DNA of 64,000 nucleotides from Miltoncostaea sp963823515 (GCA_963823515.1 CAWGMB010000011.1:1-64000); one strand, 5' to 3'; counted from the first letter of the stretch, positions 24,360-37,790 are shown. Numbers and translations are program-made. The notes: a model not told the origin generated them from the sequence alone.

Positions 24360-25120
24360 GGCCCCCGGAACCCCCTCTCACGAGGCGGCCTCCGTCCAAC
24401 TCAGGTCGGCGAGCACAGGGCGCGACGTCTCGCCCGAGAGGACGGGGACGACCAGTCACAGCGGTACGCGTCGCCCGTGCACTCCCGGGCGAGACCGCGG
24501 CGGGGCAGGCCGTCGCCCGCGGTCCGCGCCGCCGCCGGGTTCGAGCGCGACGCCGATGTCCTCGACGCCGTGGTCGGGCAGGCGCAGGGCGGGGTCGGCC
24601 TCCAGCCCGCGCACGTCGACCACGTCGCTCTCCTGCGCCGGGCACCCGATCCGCTCGGCGCGGCTGCGCGACGCCGTGGGCCCGGAGGGACCAACTGCGC
24701 GCCCGGCCCGGCCGAAGCTGCGATCCACAGGATCGACGAGCGCCTCGAACGCCTCGGACGCGGGCTGGACCATCGCGCCCGGTCTCCTGATTCAGAAGTT
24801 CCCCGGTGAGCCGGCCGGGAGGCCCGCCGCCGGCCCGGCCCGGCGGCGGGCCACGGCCGAGCACAGGTGGTCGTGGGCGCACTCGCGAGGCGCCGGGCAC
24901 AGGAATGAGAGGTAGGCCACGTGGTCCTCGAGAAACGACTCAACCGTCATGTCGAGCGAGAAGTCGGCCGGATGGGCATCTCGGCCCGGCCGGGCAGCGT
25001 TTCATCCGTAGGCGCCGGGCGATCTCGTGGCGGGAGACCCGCGGCGGCGGCCAGCTCCCCCAACCCGCGCCGACGATGGCCGCTCGGGATGATGGAGCGA
25101 ATGATTCGCGATGTCCCGAA
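24360..25120. other. No confident gene; degenerate-looking sequence
   Basis: Both strands carry only interrupted or low-complexity frames. The best short candidate is a minus-strand ATG near 24950 that begins MTVESFLEDHVAYLSFLC and stops after about 52 codons, without a clear ribosome site. Another minus-strand frame, 24456-24773, contains VVDVRGLEADPALRLPDHGV but resembles nothing I know. I treat the region as non-coding or relic. Confidence 0.4.
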
Positions 25121-25156
25121 GCGGCCCGACCTCGGCTCTCGCCGAGGTCGGGCCGC
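25121..25156 (+). terminator. Strong terminator hairpin
   Basis: A perfect 16-bp stem (GCGGCCCGACCTCGGC and its complement) with a TCTC loop. It lies 44 bp past the stop of the minus-strand DUF7144 gene. Confidence 0.8.
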
Positions 25157-25199
25157 CCTCGGGAGGACGCTGCGTCAGATCCCCGAAGGGATCGTCACC

Positions 25200-25613
25200 T
25201 CAGGACCTGAGGTCCGCCTTCGCGCCCTTCCACCCTGCGGTGAGGGCGTAGAGGACGGCGATCTCGAGGCCGATCGCGAGCAGGCTCCACAGCGGATAGG
25301 CGGGGAACCAGGCGATCTGGCCGATGCCGTTGATGAGGATCGCCGCGATGGCGAACCAGCGCCCCCACTCCTTGCCCGACAGGAGCGCCGAGCCCGCCAG
25401 GAGCAGGACGACGCCCCAGATGATCAGGCTCCAGCCCCAGGCGGTGAAGTTGGTCGTGACCAGAAGACCGGAGCTGCCGACGACGTAGACGTCTTCCTTC
25501 AGGAGGGCGGCCAGGCCCTGGATGATGTCGATGGCGCCGATCGTGAACATCACGAAGGCGGCGAACATGACCCAGCCGGACCATGGTGATGGCTTGAACT
25601 GGTCGGTGGACAC
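25200..25613 (-). CDS. DUF7144-family membrane protein
   Basis: A 137-residue protein with four membrane helices at about 12-35, 55-78, 83-103 and 107-130. The patterns FVMFTIGAIDIIQGLAAL and WGWSLIIWGVVLLLAGSALL are characteristic of this small actinobacterial membrane family of unknown role. The GTG at 25613 is chosen because GGAGGAG lies 6 nt upstream; the longer frame to 25670 has no such site. It follows the SHOCT-domain gene by 84 bp in the same direction. Confidence 0.75.
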   Translation of the reverse strand: MSTDQFKPSPWSGWVMFAAFVMFTIGAIDIIQGLAALLKEDVYVVGSSGLLVTTNFTAWGWSLIIWGVVLLLAGSALLSGKEWGRWFAIAAILINGIGQIAWFPAYPLWSLLAIGLEIAVLYALTAGWKGAKADLRS

Positions 25614-25697
25614 TTGGTACTCCTCCTCGGTGTTGGGACCGGACCGCTGGACGGGTCCGATTGAAGACAATCCGTGCTGTCGGTCGTCGTCGTGTGG

Positions 25698-26084
25698 CTA
25701 GGCCGAGAGCGCCTTGGCCTTGATGGCGTCGAACTCGGACTGGCTTATGGCGCCCGAGTCGAGCAGCTGCTTGGCCTTGTCGATCTCGGCGGAGGGGCCG
25801 CCGGTCCCCGCCGCGGCCCTCACCTGGGCATCGAACTGCGACTGGGCGGCCTGGACATCCGCCACGCGGCGCTCGGCCATGCCCGGGCCCTGGGAGATCA
25901 GGTAGACGAAGACTCCGAGGAACGGCAGGAAGATGACGAAGGCGGTCCACAGAACCTTCGTGCCCCCGCTGATGTCGTGTCGCCGGAAGAGATCGCCAAA
26001 GACCGTGATCAGCAGCCAGAACCAGAAGACCCAGGCGAAGAAGACGCACATCGCCCAGAAGACGTCGAGAAACGACCAATCCAT
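25698..26084 (-). CDS. PLDc_N/SHOCT-domain membrane protein
   Basis: A 128-residue protein. Two N-terminal membrane helices (about 8-30 and 43-63) carry the pattern of a phospholipase-D N-terminal-type membrane anchor. The C-terminus (about residues 98-126, EIDKAKQLLDSGAISQSEFDAIK) is a SHOCT domain, a short helical oligomerisation module. A GAAGG-type site precedes the ATG. Its role is unknown; it probably forms a small operon with the DUF7144 gene. Confidence 0.78.
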   Translation of the reverse strand: MDWSFLDVFWAMCVFFAWVFWFWLLITVFGDLFRRHDISGGTKVLWTAFVIFLPFLGVFVYLISQGPGMAERRVADVQAAQSQFDAQVRAAAGTGGPSAEIDKAKQLLDSGAISQSEFDAIKAKALSA

Positions 26085-26178
26085 GTTGACTTCCTTCAGA
26101 GGTGAGGGAGCGTGGTGATCAAACCGCGCGAGACTACAGAGGGCGTCCTGTGTCGCTATTCAAAAACCTCCGCGACCT

Positions 26179-26206
26179 GAGGGCCCGGCCGGCCGAGCGG
26201 GCCCTC
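26179..26206 (-). terminator. Terminator of the AraC gene at 26220
   Basis: A 9-bp GAGGGCCCG/CGGGCCCTC stem sits 14 bp past the stop of the minus-strand regulator. Confidence 0.55.
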
Positions 26207-26219
26207 GTGGGAGCAGATC

Positions 26220-27197
26220 TCATCTGTTGGCGCGCAACGTCTGAGACGGCAGCTCGCCGTACTGCTCGCGGTAGTGACCGGCGAACCGCCCGAACTGGGT
26301 CACGCCCAATCTGGAGACGATGGCGCTCACCGACGCCTCCCGCGGGTCCGACCGGAGGAACTCCGCTCGAGCCGCGGTGAGGAGCCGGTGACGGAAGAAG
26401 CGGACGGGGGGCATGCCGCAGACGCTGATGAAGGCCAGGCGAAGCGTGGACTCGGCCACGGAAGCGGCGCGGCAGAGCTGGGTGATCGTCGGAGTATGGG
26501 TGTTCGACGCCTCGGCGAACTCGATGCACCGGGCGACGATGCGCTCGCTCTGCTGCGCGCTCGGACGGCCGACCCGGCGACGTACCTCGGGGGTCATCAC
26601 CGTGACCGCTGCCTCGAGGAGCGCGTGCCGCTCGACGGTTTCCAGGACCAGATCCGGCCGGTCGAACAGGCGCAAGCCGTGACGCCGCAGGACCTCGACC
26701 GCCGGTGAGGGCCCGAGGAGCTCCATCGACGCAGTGCGGTCTGTGATCAGCCCACGGCCGAGGGCGTCGGTCAACTCCGCCGCGACCATCGTGGGGACCA
26801 CCACGATGGTCGCCGAGATCCCGGCCTGCTGGGTGCCGGCGAAGCGCGTCCCAGGGTCGAACAGGAAGACCTGTCCAGCCTCCAGCTCGACGCCGTTCCA
26901 CTGACTCGGCGGGCGTGCGTGCGTGACGATGGCGACGGCGATGCGGTCGTCGGGAATCTCAGTCCGGGCGACCGCCGAGAACCCGACGCCCCCGGCGCTC
27001 ACCATCACGTCGTCGTGGCTCACCGACGTGATGGTGCTCGGGCTGGCGAAGCGGCTGGTACGCACGTAGCCGACCTCCAGCCCCGCGATGGCCGTGACGA
27101 AGTCCTCCGTCTCCGCCGAGAGGACGGTCCGGACCGGACCCCCCGCATCGCGGTCCCCCACCGGACCCGGAAGCCGCTTCGCCAATGGGGGCATCAA
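26220..27197 (-). CDS. AraC-family transcriptional regulator
   Basis: A 325-residue regulator. The N-terminal part resembles the AraC-binding-like ligand domain (GVGFSAVARTEIPDD, then WNGVELEAGQVFLFDPG). The C-terminal HTH pair reads PTITQLCRAASVAESTLRLAFI and VSAIVSRLGVTQFGRFAGHYREQYGELPSQTLR. The TTG at 27197 is chosen because TAGGAT lies exactly 6 nt before it; the ATG one codon downstream is an alternative. No obvious target gene is divergent; the adjacent region 27198-27587 is empty. Confidence 0.83.
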   Translation of the reverse strand: MMPPLAKRLPGPVGDRDAGGPVRTVLSAETEDFVTAIAGLEVGYVRTSRFASPSTITSVSHDDVMVSAGGVGFSAVARTEIPDDRIAVAIVTHARPPSQWNGVELEAGQVFLFDPGTRFAGTQQAGISATIVVVPTMVAAELTDALGRGLITDRTASMELLGPSPAVEVLRRHGLRLFDRPDLVLETVERHALLEAAVTVMTPEVRRRVGRPSAQQSERIVARCIEFAEASNTHTPTITQLCRAASVAESTLRLAFISVCGMPPVRFFRHRLLTAARAEFLRSDPREASVSAIVSRLGVTQFGRFAGHYREQYGELPSQTLRANR

Positions 27198-27587
27198 GCC
27201 GGAATCCTAACGCAGCCAAGACCTCCTCCGGAGCCCATCCGATCGCCCTCGCCGACGGCGTGGACCGGCGCGATCTGGGCGCGCATCGAAGGTGCAGGCG
27301 AGGCCGTGGAGGTTCTGTCGTCGGGCGGCCCATGGAGTGAATCGTCCTCGGTGCCACAGCCGCCGTCGTGACCGGCGACGGTCGGGTCGCGCGGGGCAAG
27401 ATCGCCCTGGCTCGCCCGGATGCGGACGGAGGCGGGGCCCAAGACGTTACGTCGGGTCCTCTGAGGCCGGTCGCCCGGCCATGCAGACGACGAACGACGG
27501 GCACCGATCTGCGGGCCGCGCCTACAGAGCGCGACGATCAGCGGAGAACGGGGGTCCGGCCGCCATTCGTCCGAGGCACCGGGCGGC
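27198..27587. other. No gene recognised
   Basis: Apart from the TAGGAT -10 element at 27204-27209, only short low-complexity frames are seen on both strands. Confidence 0.4.
27204..27209 (-). promoter_or_regulatory. Putative leaderless -10 element for the AraC regulator
   Basis: TAGGAT on the minus strand, 6 nt before the TTG at 27197. Confidence 0.45.
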
Positions 27588-28253
27588 TCAACTGAGGATC
27601 GCGATGCCGTCGCCGACCAGCTTGGCCCCGAACACGGCGAGCAGCACCACCATCACCGTGGCGTTGTTGGCCTGCAGCCAGTCCTTCCAGCCGGTCAGCG
27701 TGGCGTCGGCCCGCTCCCCCAGCACCAGGTAGAAGACGACCGGCAGGGCCACGGTGATCGAGGCGATGACCACGAACACCGCGAGGGTCGCGAACTCCTG
27801 GCCCTGGGACAGGCCGGCGGCGCCGATGCTGGCGGCCGCCGCGACGGTCAGGGCCAGGTTCTTGGGGTTGACGCCCGACAGCAGGGCCGCGAGCCCGAGC
27901 GACTTGCCGGGCGTGAAGCCGTCGATCGACGACATCCACTTGGGCATCTCGGGCTGCCGGTCACCCTGGGGTCGGTCCGACCAGCTGCGCCACGCGAGGC
28001 CGAGCAGGAGCGCCCCGAGGATGAGCTTCACCCAACCCGAGGTGGTCGACTCGCCGCTGTCGGACGAGCTGACGTCGGCGACCAGCACGAGGGTGCCCAC
28101 GACGACGAGGCCGACCACCCAGCCCAGAAGGAACGCGACGCCGTTCTGGCGGGCCTTCGGGGTGAACAGCATGAGGATCACCGCAATGATCGGGACGGGG
28201 CTGATGGCGACGCCGACGGCGAGGCCGATCACCGCCCCGATCGCTTCACCCAT
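27588..28253 (-). CDS. GAP-family (Sap, sulfolipid-addressing-like) membrane protein
   Basis: A 221-residue protein with six predicted membrane helices. The opening AIGLAVGVAISPVPIIAVILMLFTP and the GVNPKNLALTVAAAASI motif are typical of the GAP/Sap family (LysE-type fold), named after a mycobacterial protein needed to export a sulfolipid precursor. GAGGAG lies 8 nt before the ATG at 28253, which rules out the longer frame. A role in exporting a lipid or small molecule is an inference. Confidence 0.78.
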   Translation of the reverse strand: MGEAIGAVIGLAVGVAISPVPIIAVILMLFTPKARQNGVAFLLGWVVGLVVVGTLVLVADVSSSDSGESTTSGWVKLILGALLLGLAWRSWSDRPQGDRQPEMPKWMSSIDGFTPGKSLGLAALLSGVNPKNLALTVAAAASIGAAGLSQGQEFATLAVFVVIASITVALPVVFYLVLGERADATLTGWKDWLQANNATVMVVLLAVFGAKLVGDGIAILS

Positions 28254-28408
28254 TGCGTGTCTCCTCTCGCTCGGGCAATCGCCGGCGACAACGCTACAGC
28301 CCCCGCGGACCGCCCTTGGGCACTCTGCGGGAGGGCCGATGCGCCCGGACGCCACCTTGCCGCGGCCGTCGGGCGCGCCATGAGCAGCGCCCTCGCAGGC
28401 GGGCCCCC

Positions 28409-28891
28409 CTGTCGCCGATCGTCAACGGTCGGTCGATGGCGACCTCCGGCATGGGCGTGTACGGAAGCGACCATCCACGGCGGGCGATCGTCACGAAGAT
28501 CGGTCTCGGGGCGAACCTCGTCGCGGACGCCATCTATCCCGTGGCGTACCTCGACGAGTCCGGCGGCGCCCCCAACGGCGACCACGACTACGTGCTGCAT
28601 TTCGACGCCGGCTCGTTTCCCCCGGCCGACGCGTTCTGGTCGGTCACCATGTACGACGGCGACGGGTTTCCGGTGCCCAACGCGATGGGGCGTTACGCGA
28701 TCGGCGACCGTGACCCGCTCCGGCTCGACGCCGACGGATCGCTCGACCTCTTCCTTCAGCACGACGACCCAGGCGACCAGAGGCGCGACAACTGGCTGCC
28801 CGCACCCCGCGGGCCGCCGGGCGTCACCCTGCGCATCTACAGCCCACGGCCCGACGCTCACCGCCTCCGGGCGCACCGTAAGGTGACCTGA
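28409..28891 (+). pseudogene. DUF1254/DUF1214-type protein, 5'-truncated
   Basis: Only the C-terminal ~160 residues of a DUF1254-DUF1214 protein remain: GMGVYGSDH, DAIYPVAYLDESGG, ADAFWSVTMYDGDGFPVPN, AIGDRDPLRLDADGSLDLF and NWLPAPRGPPG. The N-terminal DUF1254 half is absent and the sequence before base 28409 does not resemble the family. The next gene is a nearly full-length relative in the same orientation, so this is the tail of a tandem copy or of an older insertion. Confidence 0.7.
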
Positions 28892-29001
28892 GTCGGGGTT
28901 CGCAGCTCCTCCCCAATCGATCGGGATTCAGGTCACGAGGCTGCCCGGCGGGAAGCTGCCGGCGGAAGCTGCCGACAGCGAGCCATCCAAAGGAGACCGC
29001 C

Positions 29002-30352
29002 GTGCGCATCGACGAGTCGATCGCCTCTGCCGAGATCGCAGCGATCGCCAAAGAGGCCTACATCTACGCGTTCCCCATGATGATGGGCTACCGGGCCGCC
29101 TACGCCACCTTCCTCCAGCCGGCCTCGCCCGCGTATCGGGGCCCGGCCAACGCAGGGCCGTTCGGTGAGGCCGTGACGCTCGACCACCGCTTCCGGGACG
29201 TCATCAGTCCCAACGCCGACACCCCGTACTCCCTCGCCCTGCTCGACTTCCGAGCCGGGCCGGTCGTGCTGTCGGTGCCCTCCGTGACCGACCGCTACTA
29301 CGTGATGCAGTTCGAGGACCTGTACGGCCAGAACGACTTCTACGTCGGCAGCCGCAGCACCGGATCGGCAGCCGGCACCTACTTCCTCGCCGGGCCGGCC
29401 TGGCAGGGCGACGTGCCCGGGGGCTTCAGCGGCTCGCACCGGTTCGAGACCGACCTGGTGTTCCTGATCGGGCGCTCGCAGCTGCTCGGCCCCGACGACG
29501 CACCCGTGCTCGCGCAGATCATGCGCCAGTACCGCGTCGAGCCGTACGCCACGTTCGCAGGCGGCGAGGCACCCGAGCTGCCGCCCTTCGAGTGGCCGCA
29601 CTGGGACGACGAGGGGTCGCGCGACGAGCGCTTCGTCGGCTACCTCAACGCACTGCTGCCCCTGTGCCAGCCGCCCCACCCCGACGAGGTGCAGATGCTC
29701 GACAGGTTCGCGCGGATCGGCATCGGCCCCGGCCTTCCCGCCGACGTCGAGGCACTCCCGACCGTCGCTCGGAGCGCGCTTGCCGAAGGTGTGGCTGCGG
29801 CCCGGGCCGAGCTTGCCGCGGTGTCCACGGGGCTGGGAGACGAGGTCAACGGGTGGAGATCGATGAACGCGTTCGGCAACCGCGAGGCCTACGGCGGCGA
29901 CTACATGCGGCGTGCGGCCGAGTCGATGATCGGGTGGGGCGGGAACGACAGGGTCGAGGCGCATTACCCGATGGCCCGCGCGGACGGCGACGGCGCGCCG
30001 CTCGACGGCAACGCCAAGTACCAGCTGCGGCTCGAGACGACACCACCCGTCAATGCGTTCTGGTCGGTCACGATGTACGACACGACGTACGACGGCACCG
30101 CGGGCTACCTGGTCGAGAACCCGATCGACCGGTACCTGATCAACGCGCTCACCGACGGGCTCGTCCGCGATCCCGACGGTGGGCTCACGATCGACGATGC
30201 AGCGCACCGCACCCGACGATCCGCTCGAGCGCGCCAACTGGCTGCCCACCCCCGACGGGCCCTTCTACCTGGCGCTGCGGATGTACTGGCCCGAGCAGGC
30301 GGCGCTCGACGGCACGTGGGTGGTGCCACCGGTTCGGCGGGTGTCGAGCTGA
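29002..30352 (+). pseudogene. DUF1254-DUF1214 family protein with a C-terminal one-base frameshift
   Basis: From the ATG at 29002 the protein follows the family throughout: EAYIYAFPMMMGYRA, DVISPNADTPYSLALLD, DRYYVMQFEDLYGQN, then NAFWSVTMYD and RYLINALTDGL. After GGLTID the frame breaks. The normal ending (APDDPLERANWLPTPDGPF, ALRMYWPEQ) is read in another frame to the stop at 30352. One extra A at about 30197 (GACGATGCAG for GACGTGCAG) accounts for it. Without correction translation runs to a stop at 30360 with a wrong tail. The family is of unknown function; intact length would be about 449 residues. Confidence 0.75.
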
Positions 30353-30426
30353 ATCCATAGTCCGGGTCGGGGCGGGGCGCGGGCGGGACACGCCGGCCTC
30401 TGGGCGGCGAACCGGGTCCGGCGGGG

Positions 30427-30432
30427 TACCAT
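30427..30432 (+). promoter_or_regulatory. Putative leaderless -10 element for selD
   Basis: TACCAT lies exactly 6 nt before the ATG of selD at 30439, without a Shine-Dalgarno sequence. It may drive the whole selDAB-selC cluster. Confidence 0.55.
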
Positions 30433-30438
30433 CGCCCC

Positions 30439-31539
30439 ATGTCCCCGCCCACACGGGTCAGCCCACCCGGCGCAGGCGAACCCGGTCCGCCCTCCTCCGC
30501 GTCGCCGCCTCTCACGAAGCTCGCACGGGGGGCCGGATGCGGCTGCAAGCTGGGCAAGGACGTCCTCGTCGAGGCGATGCGCGGGTTGCCGCTCGTCGTC
30601 GACCCGGACGTCCTCGTGGGCCCGGGCGGCCTGGACGACGCCTGCGTCTACCGGCTGCGCGACGACCTCGCCCTCGTCGCGTCGGTCGACTTCTTCACCC
30701 CCGTCGTGGACGACCCCGGAACCTTCGGCGCGATCGCCGCCACCAACGCGCTCAGCGATCTCTACGCGATGGGCGCGACGCCGACCATGGCGCTGGCGGT
30801 CTGCGCCTTCCCGAAGGAGGGGGACCGCGACGCCCTCGCGGCGATCCTCGCCGGCGGGGCGGCGGCGGCGCTCGCGCAGGGCTGCCCGGTGCTCGGAGGC
30901 CATTCGATCGACGACCCCGAGCCCAAGTACGGCCTCGCCGTCGTCGGCACGGCCCACCCCGACCGCCTGCTGACGAATTCGGCCGGGAGGCCCGGCGACG
31001 TGCTGATGATGACCAAGCCCCTCGGCGTGGGCATCGTGGCGACCGCGCGCGGCGCGGGCGCCGCCGGCGAGGAGCTGTGCGCCCGGGCCGAGGCCGTGAT
31101 GCTCACCCCGAACCGCGGCGCCTCCGACGCCGCGCTCGAGGCCGGGCTGCGCGGAGCCACCGACGTCACCGGCTACGGCCTCCTGGGCCACCTGCACGAG
31201 ATGTGCGTGGCCGGCGGGACCGGCGCCGAGATCGTCGCCGAGCGCGTGCCGCGGCTGGAGGGCGTCACGGCGCTCGCGCGCGCCGGGCACCTCTCGGGGG
31301 GCCTGCGCCGCAATCTCGATGCCGTGGCCGACGACGTCACCCTCGGCGACGGCGTCGACGAGGTCGAGCGGCTGGTGCTCGCCGACCCCCAGACCAGCGG
31401 GGGCCTGCTGCTGGCCGTGCCCGCGGCCCGGCACGACGCCCTCGCCGCGGCGCTCGGGCGCCGCGGCGTCGACTCCTGGACCGTGGGGCGGCTGACCGCG
31501 GGCCCGGCCGGGCGCATCGAGGTGCGCGGCGGTTCCTGA
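30439..31539 (+). CDS. selD: Selenide, water dikinase (selenophosphate synthetase)
   Basis: A 366-residue enzyme that makes selenophosphate from selenide and ATP. The catalytic loop reads GAGCGCK: Cys34 is in the position held by Cys or Sec in other SelD proteins and is followed by the essential Lys37, so this enzyme is a Cys form. DDACVYRL, VASVDFFTPVVDDP and GGHSIDDPEPKYGL are the Mg-ATP-binding and selenide-site segments of the AIR-synthase-like fold. A Pro-rich extension of about 25 residues precedes the conserved part. It is first in the selD-selA-selB-selC cluster. Confidence 0.95.
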   Translation: MSPPTRVSPPGAGEPGPPSSASPPLTKLARGAGCGCKLGKDVLVEAMRGLPLVVDPDVLVGPGGLDDACVYRLRDDLALVASVDFFTPVVDDPGTFGAIAATNALSDLYAMGATPTMALAVCAFPKEGDRDALAAILAGGAAAALAQGCPVLGGHSIDDPEPKYGLAVVGTAHPDRLLTNSAGRPGDVLMMTKPLGVGIVATARGAGAAGEELCARAEAVMLTPNRGASDAALEAGLRGATDVTGYGLLGHLHEMCVAGGTGAEIVAERVPRLEGVTALARAGHLSGGLRRNLDAVADDVTLGDGVDEVERLVLADPQTSGGLLLAVPAARHDALAAALGRRGVDSWTVGRLTAGPAGRIEVRGGS

Positions 31540-31564
31540 GGATCCACGGCGGGCCCTGCCGTCG

Positions 31565-34629
<3,065 letters not shown>

Positions 34630-34643
34630 TCTGCGCGCTTCGG

Positions 34644-34735
34644 GGAGCGGCCGGGGCCTGGTGGCCCGCCTCGTCTTCAAAACGAGTGGGGGCGGGATCC
34701 TCTCGCCCGGTAGGTTCGATTCCTGCGCCGTTCCG
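34644..34735 (+). tRNA. selC: tRNA-Sec (anticodon TCA)
   Basis: A 92-nt tRNA starting 14 bp after the selB stop. The 8-bp acceptor stem pairs GGAGCGGC with GCCGTTCC (one G-U) and the discriminator is G. The D-stem is GGGCC/GGCCC. The anticodon arm CTCGT-CTTCAAA-ACGAG carries TCA. It has a long variable arm and a T-arm GTAGG-TTCGATT-CCTGC. The 8-bp acceptor, long variable arm and UCA anticodon are diagnostic. CCA is not encoded. Confidence 0.95.
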
Positions 34736-35115
34736 CTAGATCACCGGCCGCAAGCGAATACCCTGGAGACAGCAGGGATGTCGGGTGCGTCGAGTGCCGG
34801 TGCGTGGTGGCTCGGTGCCGGGGCAGCGCCCCCCGGGAGTGCCCGTGGACGGCGGAAGCCCCGCACCTGGCGGGGCTTCCGCTCATCAGGCCCACAGGCC
34901 CGCTCCGGGGCCTTAGCGGCGGCTGAAGCCTTCGGCGGGCGGGCGGGTCGCGGCGGGTCCGCCACCAGAGGCCCCTGAGCTGGGAGTTGCGGGCATGTGT
35001 CAACCCGGCCGCGCGGGCAGTCGCAAGGAGTTGTGTTCGTCGTTGCCGCCTTCTGCGCGGTAATGATTGGTGATCGCCATCCTTCAAGACGTTCTCGGCT
35101 GACGGCTCGCGCGGA
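34736..35115. other. No gene recognised; contains the selC terminator
   Basis: Apart from the hairpin at 34852-34882 I see no coding region or known RNA on either strand. Confidence 0.45.
34852..34882 (+). terminator. Terminator downstream of the sel cluster
   Basis: A perfect 13-bp stem (GCGGAAGCCCCGC and its complement) with an ACCTG loop lies 117 bp after tRNA-Sec. Confidence 0.7.
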
Positions 35116-35302
35116 TCAATCGAACCAGAGCACTGCTAGGACGAGCGCCGTGGCGATCTCCGACAGGACGATCACACCCGCCGCGCCAGGGGGCTGGCTC
35201 CTTGCGCCAAGACTCCCAGTCCGCGATCAGCCAGAGCAGCGTCCCGCTCCAGAGCGCCACGATGATCACGATGGCGAGTGCGCGTCGGGCGACGCGTTTC
35301 AT
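35116..35302 (-). pseudogene. Small two-helix membrane protein, frameshifted
   Basis: From the ATG at 35302 the frame reads MKRVARRALAIVIIVALW and continues through a first membrane helix to WESWRK. The matching second helix (VIVLSEIATALVLAVLWFD, stop at 35116) lies one frame away after a Pro/Gly/Ala linker. One indel near 35200 would join them into a protein of about 62 residues. Its bases are less GC-rich than the surroundings. Family unknown; it may be a real small gene with an assembly error. Confidence 0.4.
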
Positions 35303-35425
35303 TTCAAGGCGGCCCCGACCCGACCGAGGGGAAGAGCGCCTCAGCAGCGCGCGCCAGAGCGCCCGAGTTGGTGGCTCGGAAAGGCAAACCCCCAGCGAAG
35401 CGAGGCCCGTCTTTCCGCGCTAGCG

Positions 35426-36124
35426 TCACAACCTCAGACCCCTTTTGGGGTCGGAAGGTGACGAATAGATTTCCAGCGCGAAGCTGCAGCCGGCACTCAG
35501 CGTGATGGCCGCGAAGGTCTCCGCCTCGGGTTCGGCGCCGGGCTCGCGCACCACGAGAGGCCCGACGGTCCAGGCGGCGAGGGATCGGAACCAGCCGCTC
35601 TCGACGAACTCCCCAAACTCGGCGTTCTGATCGACGTCGGCCGTCCTCACCTCTTTTCGCCAGAGCCGACTCGCCTCTTCGCTTCGCTGCCCGTCGTCGC
35701 CGAACGCGGCGAAAGCACGAGAGACCATGTGATCCTGAAGGGACTCGAGGGCGTCCGGAAACCGCGCTCTCAGTGCACTTGAACGGGCAAGCCATGTCCG
35801 GTCATCGACGAAGACCACTCGGGCGAGGACCATCAGCGATGACCATTGCGCTCTTCGCAAGAACTCCTCGCGGACGACGGAGTGGTCTGCATCGTCAGGA
35901 AGGCACAGCGGCGATTCCGCTCGGAGGTATTCATTGTGGACCATGTCGACAATGAATCCGGCGCCGTCGCCCGCCGCTCGATAGAGGCGGGCGGCTTCCC
36001 AGTCGTCGCAGCCCTCCGCCTCGGCCTGTACGATTGACAACCACTGCGCCCCCTCCGCGATGCACTGATCGATGGCCTTCTTCCTGGCCGTCGCGTCGGC
36101 CAGTCGTCGCCGGAGCCACTCCAT
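35426..36124 (-). CDS. Hypothetical protein in a lower-GC patch
   Basis: A 232-residue soluble protein, mostly helical (LADATARKKAIDQCIAEGAQW, AARLYRAAGDGAGFIVDMVH), with no signal peptide or membrane segment. I do not recognise a domain. Codon use is visibly less GC-biased than in neighbours, and the gene stands alone between the sel cluster and the ABC exporter, which suggests recent acquisition. The ATG at 36124 begins the non-repetitive part. GGAGG lies about 18 nt upstream, too far to decide the start. Longer upstream frames are low-complexity. Confidence 0.55.
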   Translation of the reverse strand: MEWLRRRLADATARKKAIDQCIAEGAQWLSIVQAEAEGCDDWEAARLYRAAGDGAGFIVDMVHNEYLRAESPLCLPDDADHSVVREEFLRRAQWSSLMVLARVVFVDDRTWLARSSALRARFPDALESLQDHMVSRAFAAFGDDGQRSEEASRLWRKEVRTADVDQNAEFGEFVESGWFRSLAAWTVGPLVVREPGAEPEAETFAAITLSAGCSFALEIYSSPSDPKRGLRL

Positions 36125-37028
36125 GGCCCGGACGCTATCCGTCCTCCGCACGGTCTGTCGAGCGCTTCGCCGTATGGACGGAGGTCGGGCGGCGAGACGG
36201 TTAGGACTTCCTCCGAGGACGCGATCAATCGCAGTCCTACGATCGATCGGCCGCCCCTCAACGCCCGTCGACGCTGACCACGCGCTCTGGAGCCTCAGGT
36301 GTCGCACGTGCGACGCCTGTGATGTCTCGGCCGACAGGGCGGTTCCGGCCTCCGTCCCTGGGCCGCGAGCGCTTAGTCCGGCACCGGCGAGAGTCCTCGG
36401 AGTCGGCGGTCGCCGAACCAGGGGAGGAGTTGCGGCTTCGCGAGCCTCCCGCGGGGCCGAGACCACTCTCCCCGGCCGAGGGGCTCGGCGCCCAAGTCCG
36501 GCGATCGAGTCGTGGAGCGGCGGCTTACACGCGGGGGTCAGTACAGGACGGCGGCGGCGCCGCCGCCGATCACGACCACCGCGGGAATCCAGATGGTGAT
36601 CTGAATCATCCAGAGCCGCCTTCCGCGCGCCCGCTCTCGTTTCGCCATTGGAACATCGCCGCGAACTCGCGTTGATCGTTGCGCGCGGTTCTGATGATGT
36701 CGATCGATGGGTCTGCGGGTGATCCACTTGTCTCATCGTCCGTTGCCACGGGGATCCCGCCCCGCCCGCTCGCCGCCGCCCTGTTCGCGGGGGTGGCAGC
36801 GCTTCCGTCGGGCGAGAGCTCCATCGTCTCGGTGACCCACGCCCCGGAGGGCACGGAGTCTCCATGCGGCTTCCCCGAGGCCTGAGCCCCGGGGTGTTTC
36901 CGGGTGCACCCCGGGCGCCTACGGATGCCCGGGGGCGTGACACGGGCGGAGCCTCTGCACGAAGATCACGTGAGGGCGGGGCCGGAGAGATCCTTGCCCG
37001 GGAAAGGATCCGAATGGAGGAGCCAACC
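36125..37028. other. No confident gene
   Basis: This 900-bp stretch is mixed in composition with only short or low-complexity frames. A perfect 18-bp palindrome of GGC/GCC repeats lies at 36550-36567. A small GC hairpin (9-bp CCCGGGGTG stem) lies at 36888-36915, before the ABC operon. No RNA family recognised. Confidence 0.4.

Positions 37029-37786
<758 letters not shown>

Positions 37787-37790
<4 letters not shown>

Noticed and set aside
24786..24950. Short minus-strand frame beginning MTVESFLEDHVAYLSFLC
   Set aside because: It has a sensible start but no clear ribosome site or recognisable family, and the tail is low-complexity; not enough to call a gene.
30535..30552. Sec (TGA) codon in the SelD catalytic loop
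   Set aside because: The loop reads Gly-Cys-Gly-Cys-Lys with TGC codons; no in-frame TGA is present.
36538..36609. 23-residue hydrophobic peptide on the minus strand (MIQITIWIPAVVVIGGG...)
   Set aside because: It could be a tiny membrane peptide, but hydrophobic short frames are frequent and the ribosome site is weak.
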